Notes under the pieces: model-generated
Seen by the model: the letters and a program-made list of their open reading frames with translations, nothing else
What the model was told of the DNA's origin: nothing
The model's database searches: none
Program-made: the position numbers and the translations under genes
Assembly (NCBI GenBank): GCA_029855985.1
Contig: JAGSHR010000177.1
Coordinates: 1 to 5,424 of the forward strand
DNA length: 5,424 bases
Reading direction: 5' to 3'
From: Candidatus Njordarchaeota archaeon
Lineage (GTDB): Archaea > Thermoproteota > JANJXX01 > Panguiarchaeales > Panguiarchaeaceae
Part shown: piece after piece, positions 1-4,688 of the stretch
Position numbering within the stretch: the first letter of the stretch is position 1
How the letters are laid out: every line of letters begins with the position of its first letter

Positions 1-110
1 TATTCTATGTGGATTATTAGAGTAATACTGGTATTTATAAAGGCGGGCTCCTCTAAAAACCTTAATGGGTAAATAAAAGAAAGCAATTAAAAATTATTTG
101 ACAAACCAAA

Positions 111-189
111 CTATAATTATTAATTAGGAATTATCCTTTGATGTGTTGTTTCTGTATAAGGTTTTTTCGGGTTTTGAGGTTGGTGAGTA
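111..189 (+). promoter_or_regulatory. Probable promoter and leader of vapBC
   Basis: This AT-rich stretch directly precedes the antitoxin gene. Possible TATA elements are CTATAATTA near 111 and TATAAG at 155-160; the second would place a transcription start close to 181. ATTA recurs at 116, 123 and 130, a 7-base period, and AGGA/TCCT arms (126-129 and 134-137) flank the last copy, which could be an operator for the VapB dimer. A GAGGT at 176-180 and a GGTGA at 182-186 supply ribosome binding for the GTG at 190 or the ATG at 193. The rest of 1-110 shows no gene. Which TATA is used, and any operator role, is inference. Confidence 0.35.
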
Positions 190-420
190 GTGATGTCTAA
201 GACGACAATAACGATCCGAAGTGAGGTTAAGGCTTTGTTAGAGAAGTTGAAGGGCGGTAAGAGTTGGGATGAATTCTTACTTGAGGTGTATTACTTTTTA
301 ACAAGGAAGGAGAGAATCGCTGCTTTAAGAGAGCTTAAGAAAATCGTAAGTGACGAGGATCTAGAGTACTTGGAGAAAAATCTAGGAGAGGTGAGGGTTA
401 AGTGGAAGTTCAAAGGTTAG
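190..420 (+). CDS. vapB: VapB-type antitoxin (former DUF217 family)
   Basis: Antitoxin expected to bind and neutralise the PIN-domain RNase encoded directly downstream and to repress its own operon through an N-terminal DNA-binding segment. Residues 5-33 contain the TITIR strand followed by EVKALLEKLKGGKSWDEFL, the hallmark of the short archaeal VapB family once called DUF217. Residues 36-76 are a charged helical tail, the part that normally wraps around the toxin. The 76-residue length is normal for the family. The GTG at 190 is followed at once by an in-frame ATG at 193, and either could be the start; GAGGT at 176-180 suits the GTG and GGTGA at 182-186 suits the ATG. Its last 19 bases overlap the toxin gene, so the two are translationally linked. 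Family assignment is from motif recognition only. Confidence 0.85.
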   Translation: MMSKTTITIRSEVKALLEKLKGGKSWDEFLLEVYYFLTRKERIAALRELKKIVSDEDLEYLEKNLGEVRVKWKFKG

Positions 421-821
421 TTATCGATACTGACGTTTTAATTTTGCTGGAAAGAAGGGGGAAGTTAGAAGATTTAATCAACGTTTACGAGATATACATA
501 ACTTTTGTGACTTTATACGAGTATATTCGGGGGCTACGGAAGATGGGTAAAACAAAAAGGGAGCTCAACTTAATTGACGGGTATCTCAAGAAATTGTTTG
601 AGGTCATATGGCCAACTAACAGGGCTCTCCTCCTAGCGAGTGATATTTGGAGTGACCTAAGTAAAAAAGGTGAAATCCTAGATGATAGGGATTTGCTGAT
701 CGGCGCTTTATGTATAGATCGAGGCCTACCTTTGTGGACGTTGAATAGGAAGCACTTTGAGAGGCTTTCAACTTATGGGCTAAAGTTGATCGACTTATCG
801 GGTAGTTTCCTCCAAGGTTAA
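402..821 (+). CDS. vapC: VapC-type toxin, PIN-domain ribonuclease
   Basis: PIN-domain endoribonuclease, the toxin of the VapBC pair; members of the family cleave tRNA, rRNA or mRNA using Mg2+ or Mn2+. The acidic active site is visible: D9 in the first strand (VIDTDVL), E40 (TLYEYIRG), D97 (ILDDRDLLIGA, with D94 and D95 nearby), and N115 in TLNRKHFERL, where the family carries Asp or Asn. The 139-residue length is typical and no catalytic residue is missing, so the toxin should be active. The start is GTG at 402, inside the last codons of vapB, with GGTGA at 390-394 seven bases upstream; this overlap is characteristic of co-translated toxin-antitoxin pairs. The RNA target cannot be read from sequence. 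Confidence 0.9.
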   Translation: MEVQRLVIDTDVLILLERRGKLEDLINVYEIYITFVTLYEYIRGLRKMGKTKRELNLIDGYLKKLFEVIWPTNRALLLASDIWSDLSKKGEILDDRDLLIGALCIDRGLPLWTLNRKHFERLSTYGLKLIDLSGSFLQG

Positions 822-950
822 AAACACAGAACACGTGAGAATACTTCTATTGATGTTATGTGTCGCTTAGATTCAAAAAGTGGACATTGGGGATTTAAAG
901 GTGTTTCTCAACTAGCGCCGATGGCTTTGTTGAAGCTGTTGTGTTTCTTC
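822..950. other. Spacer between convergent genes
   Basis: This is 129 bases between the vapC stop and the stop of the minus-strand winged-helix gene. I see no gene in it. A run of five A at 875-879 reads as T5 on the minus strand, about 70 bases past the 951-1721 stop, and could serve as an archaeal oligo-T termination signal for that gene. A comparable T-run for the plus strand is not evident. Confidence 0.3.
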
Positions 951-1721
951 TCATATTGTTATCTTATCTATTTCTTGTGTTGTTTGTATGAATTGTATTT
1001 GTAGGTTTTTTGGTTTTTGTTTTTGTAGTGTTTGGATGCGTTCTATTGCTTTTTTTAGTAGTGTTTGTGTGTGTTTTGCGATTTGGTTGATTTGGTTTTT
1101 TATTGTTTGTGGTATGTTTTCAGGGTTTGTTCCTATGATTATTAGTGTGTATTTCTCACTTGGGTTTCTCTGGGCTTCTATGATTGTGTTTGCGATGTGT
1201 GTTTTTTCTTTGACGATTTGCTCTAGGTGCCGTATTAGCGCGGTTATTTCTTTGTTTGCTTGTGGGTTCGCTGCGGCTTCTTTTAATAGTTTTTCGAGGT
1301 GCTCTGTGTTTTTTGGCAGCGTGTATCCTTCTACTATTTTGATGTTGTGTTTTTCTTCGTTTTCTATGGTTATGTCAAATGTTACGAATGCCTTTACGGT
1401 ATTCTTCTTGTACTTTTTGCCTTTCTTTTTTAGTTTGTTTTCTATGATCATGAGTGCTTGTTGTTTTGTTGGTGTTTTTTCTTCTACGGTTTCTTTTCCT
1501 TTTTTTGTTAGTGTGTAGTATGCGTTTTTTCCTTGGCCGTGTTTTTCTACTAGCTTGTGGCTTATTAGTTTTCTCTGTATTCTTCTGTAGAAGGAGTCTC
1601 TTCTGTTTAATTTTTGGCATTTGTCTGAGAGTGCTTTGTATATTTCTCTTAGTGTTGTTTTTCCCATTAGGTGTATGTAGAGGAGGATTAAGTGGTCGCA
1701 CTCGCTTAGTTCGGTTTCCAT
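951..1721 (-). CDS. Winged-helix DNA-binding protein of unknown function
   Basis: I do not recognise this protein beyond its N-terminal domain. Residues 8-79 look like a winged helix-turn-helix of PadR or MarR style: helices around LILLYIHLMG, TTLREIYKALS and DSFYRRIQRKLISHKLVEK, then a beta wing GQGKNAYYTLTKKG. Residues 86-110 are strongly basic. Residues 136-182 and 204-235 are helical and rich in K, E and Q, likely for dimerisation, separated by a hydrophobic strand YTLIIIGTNP at 191-200. The likely role is a transcription regulator, perhaps of its own gene and of the divergent amidotransferase. The ATG at 1719-1721 has no clear Shine-Dalgarno site, but an in-frame TAA six codons upstream fixes it as the first usable start. 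Codon use is remarkable: by hand reading only about five of 256 codons end in T, unlike its neighbours. Confidence 0.7.
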   Translation of the reverse strand: METELSECDHLILLYIHLMGKTTLREIYKALSDKCQKLNRRDSFYRRIQRKLISHKLVEKHGQGKNAYYTLTKKGKETVEEKTPTKQQALMIIENKLKKKGKKYKKNTVKAFVTFDITIENEEKHNIKIVEGYTLPKNTEHLEKLLKEAAANPQANKEITALIRHLEQIVKEKTHIANTIIEAQRNPSEKYTLIIIGTNPENIPQTIKNQINQIAKHTQTLLKKAIERIQTLQKQKPKNLQIQFIQTTQEIDKITI

Positions 1722-1722
1722 T

Positions 1723-1752
1723 TTGTCAACACATGTTTAAACCTTGTCAACA
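1723..1752 (-). repeat. Two TTGTCAACA direct repeats, 21 bp apart
   Basis: TTGTCAACA occurs at 1723-1731 and again, identical, at 1744-1752, an exact 21-bp spacing or about two helical turns. Between them lie the palindromes ACATGT (1731-1736) and GTTTAAAC (1735-1742). The inner copy ends one base from the start codon of the winged-helix gene, and the outer copy lies at its predicted transcription start. This is a good candidate operator for autoregulation by that protein, but binding is inference. Confidence 0.5.
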
Positions 1753-1770
1753 ACACTTAGTATTCATTGC

Positions 1771-1778
1771 ATTTAAAG
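1771..1778. promoter_or_regulatory. Candidate TATA box in the divergent gap
   Basis: ATTTAAAG contains the self-complementary core TTTAAA and can be read as a TATA box in both directions. Leftward it predicts a start near 1748, giving the winged-helix gene a leader of about 26 bases across the TTGTCAACA repeats. Rightward it predicts a start near 1800, giving a very short leader for the amidotransferase gene that would leave its Shine-Dalgarno site outside the transcript. GTTTAAAC at 1735-1742 is therefore an alternative for the plus strand. Only the leftward reading fits comfortably. Confidence 0.35.
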
Positions 1779-1794
1779 TTAGCTTTGAATAAGC

Positions 1795-1800
1795 GGTGAT
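1795..1800 (+). promoter_or_regulatory. Ribosome binding site fixing a TTG start
   Basis: GGTGAT matches the anti-Shine-Dalgarno end of archaeal 16S rRNA and lies five bases before the TTG at 1806. An in-frame TGA at 1797-1799 rules out any earlier start, and the codon after the TTG is the Cys needed as nucleophile, so this site and start are well supported. Confidence 0.75.
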
Positions 1801-1805
1801 GGGTT

Positions 1806-2855
1806 TTGTGTGAGTTGTTTGGTTTGTCCGCGAATAAACCCGTAGATGTGAAGTTATCGTTTAAAGCGTTCTTGGAGCGTGGTAGGTTGCATAGGGATGG
1901 TTGGGGTGTCGCGTGGTATCTCAATGGTGCATGGAGCATCCTTAAGGAGCCCGTTTCCGCTGTTAAGAGTGATCTCGCAAATTACGCTACAACGATATTA
2001 AATGGGAAAACATTTATTGGGCACGTTAGATACGCGACTGTTGGAAGCGAAGCGGTTGTAAACACTCACCCTTTCATCGCGAAACTTTATAACAGGGAGT
2101 TTGTTTTTGCCCATAAGGGGCAAGTGAGCAACATTTTCAGTGAGTTCAAGTTACTCCATATGAAACCCCTCGGTGAAACAAATTCGGAGCTAGCTTTTAT
2201 GATTATCTTGGAGAGACTTATGGAGAACAATCCAAGGGATCTTCTCGATGAGGCATTTTTCCTTTATGAGATTGCTGAGAGGCTCTCCGATTTAGGATTT
2301 TTGAACTTTGTTTTAAGTGATGGTGAACGCTTTTATGCTTTTAGTGATGGTGATTTGAGTTACGTGGTTAGGGAAGCGCCCTTTTCTAGAAAGATTTTGC
2401 TTTTGGATAATGGTTTAGAAGTTAACCTGAGTGAGGTGAAGACTCCAGAGGAAAAAGTAACGATGATTTCATCGAAGCCGTTGACAGTCGGTGAGCGACG
2501 GGAAAAACTTATGAGAGGGATACTATTAGTAGTAAAGGATGGTTATCCTGTGTTAACTTATAGGGGAAGTTACGACAGTTTAGGATTATTTCTTGATAGG
2601 GACGAGATCACAATTTTATACCTTGCTGCAAAGACACCAAAAGGCACGGAGTTGGGGAAGATCATTGATAGAATGGATAAACGAAAAGCACTAAAAAAGG
2701 TTAAGAGATTAATAAAGTTAGGGTTCCTACTCGTACATCCAAGCGACAAAAAGAAATCATTGATAGAGAGAAAGGTAAAAACTAGAGCGATAATTGACAG
2801 ATATGTAAATGAATATCTTGACGCCCTTCTTGGACCAGAACCAGGAACATGGTGA
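1806..2855 (+). CDS. Class II glutamine-amidotransferase-like Ntn hydrolase
   Basis: The first ~220 residues form a class II (Ntn) glutamine amidotransferase fold of the YafJ/EgtC-like GATase type, which uses an N-terminal Cys to release ammonia from glutamine or to cleave a similar amide. C2 follows the initiator directly. Other family motifs are HRDGWGVAWY (29-38), GHVRYAT (72-78), NTHPF (86-90), FAHKGQV (101-107) and GETNSELAF (123-131). Two positions are unusual: K104 stands where the oxyanion-hole Asn of HNG normally sits, and N126 stands where the Asp of TDSE binds the glutamine amino group, so the substrate may not be plain glutamine. Residues ~230-349 are an extension; ITILYLAAKTP to LIKLGFLL could be a degenerate winged helix, at low confidence. 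No acceptor or synthase gene is adjacent, so the biological amide is unknown. The start is TTG; the gene ends in a hairpin. Confidence 0.85.
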   Translation: MCELFGLSANKPVDVKLSFKAFLERGRLHRDGWGVAWYLNGAWSILKEPVSAVKSDLANYATTILNGKTFIGHVRYATVGSEAVVNTHPFIAKLYNREFVFAHKGQVSNIFSEFKLLHMKPLGETNSELAFMIILERLMENNPRDLLDEAFFLYEIAERLSDLGFLNFVLSDGERFYAFSDGDLSYVVREAPFSRKILLLDNGLEVNLSEVKTPEEKVTMISSKPLTVGERREKLMRGILLVVKDGYPVLTYRGSYDSLGLFLDRDEITILYLAAKTPKGTELGKIIDRMDKRKALKKVKRLIKLGFLLVHPSDKKKSLIERKVKTRAIIDRYVNEYLDALLGPEPGTW

Positions 2856-2907
2856 TTTAACAAAATTCGCGTCAATACAATTCAATTTTTTAAATCACCC
2901 AATTTTT
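2851..2907 (+). terminator. Hairpin plus T-run between convergent genes
   Basis: GGTGATTTAA at 2851-2860 is the exact reverse complement of TTAAATCACC at 2890-2899. The pairing continues with AAAATT (2862-2867) and AATTTT (2884-2889), leaving one bulged C at 2861 and a 16-base loop. The stem begins at the amidotransferase stop codon, and a T5 run follows at 2903-2907, so on the plus strand it looks like an intrinsic-type terminator. In archaea the T-runs matter most. On the minus strand the same stem lies about 25 bases past the ADP-ribosylglycohydrolase stop and may protect or end that transcript too. Confidence 0.6.
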
Positions 2908-2923
2908 CTGCTACATGAAAACG

Positions 2924-3874
2924 TCACTCCTTGTTTTTCAAGGCTAACTGATATAGTTTTTCAGCCAAATTCTCAATGTGTTCTCTGTTTTCTAATATTT
3001 GTGTATATTTATCGGGAATATACTTCACTCCTAATTCCGCCCCTTTTATAGCTCCAGCAATCGCAGCGTGTGTATCCGCGTCTACTCCAGCGTTCACCGC
3101 TTTTTGCACTGTTTCTTCGAATGTTTTCGCTGTCGCGTATGCCCACATTGCTATTGGTACGCTGTGCGCCGCGTAACCCGTGTTTCCCAGTTCTTTGACG
3201 GCAATAGTTGTGTTTGTTTCCTCTGTCTCGACGAGTTGTTTTGCTTTCACGAGGTTTGCGAATATAATGTTTTTCAATCCTAGTTTTTCAAGTATCGCGA
3301 TAACATTATCAACCACGGTTTCTCTTTTCTTCCCTTTGATTGCTTCTCTTATCGCGATTGCAACTGCAAGTGCACCAGTAACAGCTTCTTCATTATAGTG
3401 GGTTATGATACAGTCGCTTCTAACGTACTCGTAGAGTTCCCTCAAAGACATGTTGTAAGCGTAGAGTGCAATTGGTGCCACCCTCATAGCACAACAGTTA
3501 CCAGCAGCAAAAACATCGATAACACCACTTTTTCTCCAATCACGCAGCCTACTATACCTTTCCAGCGCCCTTCTCGTCGTAGAACCAATTCCCCTCAGGT
3601 CACCAGAGAGAAACCAACGATAATAACTCTCAGCAACTATCCTCGGATCAAACTCACCTCGACTAACAATTGCTTCAGCCAAGTGAATAGCCATAAGCGT
3701 ATCATCAGTATACCTCAAAACCCCATTATTCACCTTTAAAGCCCCCTCAAAGATATCATCTATCGATAAATTTGCCACAGAGCGGTGGGATAAAAACTCA
3801 AACGGTGCTCCCAGGGAATCCCCAATAGCTAACCCTAAAAGGGAACCCTTAAATCTATTCAACTCGACGGTCAA
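2924..3874 (-). CDS. ADP-ribosylglycohydrolase (DraG/ARH family)
   Basis: Mg2+-dependent hydrolase that removes ADP-ribose from modified proteins, nucleic acids or small molecules. The two-metal site is complete: GLAIGDSLGAPFE (14-26), YTDDT (T56, D57, D58) and GVDADTHAAIAGAIKGA (D265, D267, T268). GIGSTTRRAL at 95-104, GNCCAMRVAP at 125-134 and THY at 158-160 fit the family; the usual GNG reads GNC here, with C127 and C128 in tandem. The 316-residue length is normal. The TTG at 3872-3874 is chosen because an in-frame TGA lies three codons upstream; GTGAG just before it is a weak ribosome site. The gene lies 48 bp downstream of the CARF regulator on the same strand with no T-run between them, so co-transcription is likely, although an ATAATA within the gap could be a weak own promoter. 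Codon use shifts partway through. The substrate is unknown; no ADP-ribosyltransferase is visible. Confidence 0.9.
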   Translation of the reverse strand: MTVELNRFKGSLLGLAIGDSLGAPFEFLSHRSVANLSIDDIFEGALKVNNGVLRYTDDTLMAIHLAEAIVSRGEFDPRIVAESYYRWFLSGDLRGIGSTTRRALERYSRLRDWRKSGVIDVFAAGNCCAMRVAPIALYAYNMSLRELYEYVRSDCIITHYNEEAVTGALAVAIAIREAIKGKKRETVVDNVIAILEKLGLKNIIFANLVKAKQLVETEETNTTIAVKELGNTGYAAHSVPIAMWAYATAKTFEETVQKAVNAGVDADTHAAIAGAIKGAELGVKYIPDKYTQILENREHIENLAEKLYQLALKNKE

Positions 3875-3922
3875 ATTCTCTCACTGGTGGACAATTGGTT
3901 TTCTAGGTTCTCTATTATGTTC

Positions 3923-4573
3923 CTAAAAGTTCAACATGTTTAGTATTATTTCGCCTAATTTCGTTAATGTTCTTTTTCTTAGTTTAGTCGTTATAAAACC
4001 TTCTTCTTCTAGTTTTTGAAGTCTGTATACGGTTGTTGACTGCGATTTGCCTACAAGTTTCGCGATCTCAACAATTTTTTTTCCTTCTTTAATTCCCCTT
4101 AAAATGTTGAGGTCTTCTTGTGATAACGTTGGAAATCGTGGTAAGCCTAGTATTATGATGTCTCTTTTCTCTGGTTTAATGGTTGTTAAAAATTTTACAC
4201 TGTTAGCCATAGGTAGGAATCGAACGAGTATCGAAGCATAGAATAAAGACATTGATAGAGCCCTTCTTCCACCACTTATGTTAATGATTATATCATAACC
4301 TTGGTTGATGAGTTTCAGTAAATCTTTGCCCATGTGTACTGTGTTTTCCTCTATATTTTGGCTATTTAGATAATCGACTTTGAGTTCCTTGTTGAAGATT
4401 TCACAGTGATTTTTGATTTTTTCTAAAGCTTCTTTATGATCTCCTTCTTTTCTCATTACGTCATCACTATCAACGTAAATTGTTATTCCCTCAGTTGGAT
4501 ACTTTTTTTCAACTTCTAAAATATGTTCGGGAACGTTAAACCATGTAGCTATATGGTAGAAGATCTCTCTCAC
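3923..4573 (-). CDS. CARF-winged-helix regulator, Csa3-like
   Basis: Transcription regulator with an N-terminal CARF ligand-binding domain and a C-terminal winged helix, the architecture of Csa3. CARF domains bind cyclic oligoadenylates in type III CRISPR signalling, and Csa3 proteins control adaptation or interference genes in archaea. Residues 1-145 show the Rossmann-like order: a first strand, the strand ITIYVDSDD at 30-38, then IIINISGGRRALSMSL at 95-110, which is the conserved N-x-(S/T)GG-x-R ligand loop, followed by a helix. Residues 150-216 are the DNA-binding part: LNILRGIKEGKKIVEIAKLVGKSQSTTVYRLQKLEEEGFI plus a short basic wing. The 216-residue length matches Csa3. The GTG at 4571-4573 is the only in-frame start after an upstream TGA, with AAGG directly before it. 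No cas gene is present; the regulator is divergent from a viperin gene and upstream of an ADP-ribosylglycohydrolase, which suggests it controls these. Whether it represses or activates cannot be read. Confidence 0.85.
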   Translation of the reverse strand: MREIFYHIATWFNVPEHILEVEKKYPTEGITIYVDSDDVMRKEGDHKEALEKIKNHCEIFNKELKVDYLNSQNIEENTVHMGKDLLKLINQGYDIIINISGGRRALSMSLFYASILVRFLPMANSVKFLTTIKPEKRDIIILGLPRFPTLSQEDLNILRGIKEGKKIVEIAKLVGKSQSTTVYRLQKLEEEGFITTKLRKRTLTKLGEIILNMLNF

Positions 4574-4688
4574 CCTTGTTACACATCATTTCTAATAAAC
4601 TATAATAATAGAAAAATTTAAAAATATTTGTATTTAACAATAATATTAGAAATTTTCGAAAAAATTCGAAAAAATCGAGGGGATTAAG
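4574..4688. promoter_or_regulatory. Divergent promoter region, CARF regulator and viperin
   Basis: This 115-bp AT-rich gap separates the two start codons. A TATA-like TTTAAAAATATTT at 4617-4629 can be read in both directions: rightward it predicts a viperin start near 4645, leftward a regulator start near 4592. TATAATAATA at 4601-4610 is a second leftward candidate and would give a nearly leaderless regulator mRNA. GAGGGGAT at 4677-4684 is a strong Shine-Dalgarno site for the ATG at 4689. The compact divergent layout suggests that the regulator controls both promoters. The positions of the starts are inferred. Confidence 0.5.
4653..4678 (+). repeat. Phased TTCGAAAAAA repeats, candidate operator
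   Basis: TTCGAAAAAA occurs twice in tandem at 4655-4664 and 4665-4674, followed by TCGA at 4675-4678. The first copy is part of a perfect palindrome TTTTCGAAAA (4653-4662) and the second contains TTCGAA (4665-4670). The CGA steps recur every 9-10 bp, about one helical turn, so they face the same side of the DNA. The block lies between the predicted viperin transcription start and its ribosome binding site, where a bound repressor would block expression. The A-runs could also simply bend the DNA. Confidence 0.45.

Noticed and set aside
34..43. TTTATAAAGG, a possible TATA box
   Set aside because: It is too far from the vapB start to be its obvious promoter. It might serve a leftward gene outside the window, but nothing in the sequence decides this.
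988..1518. Long plus-strand open frame of 176 codons, hydrophobic and Phe/Cys/Ser rich
   Set aside because: It lies wholly antisense to the 256-residue winged-helix gene. Its openness is explained by the lack of T-ending codons in that gene, and its composition is typical of reverse-strand translation.
1375..1701. Minus-strand open frame rich in Lys, Arg and Asn
   Set aside because: It is an alternative frame of the winged-helix gene; the in-frame DNA-binding domain of the longer protein is far better supported.
3398..3739. Plus-strand open frame of 113 codons
   Set aside because: It is antisense to the conserved ADP-ribosylglycohydrolase and shows no recognisable domain.
4653..4678. Start of a CRISPR array or leader, prompted by the neighbouring Csa3-like gene
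   Set aside because: The repeat unit is only 10 bp, is directly tandem without spacers, and runs into the Shine-Dalgarno site of a gene.
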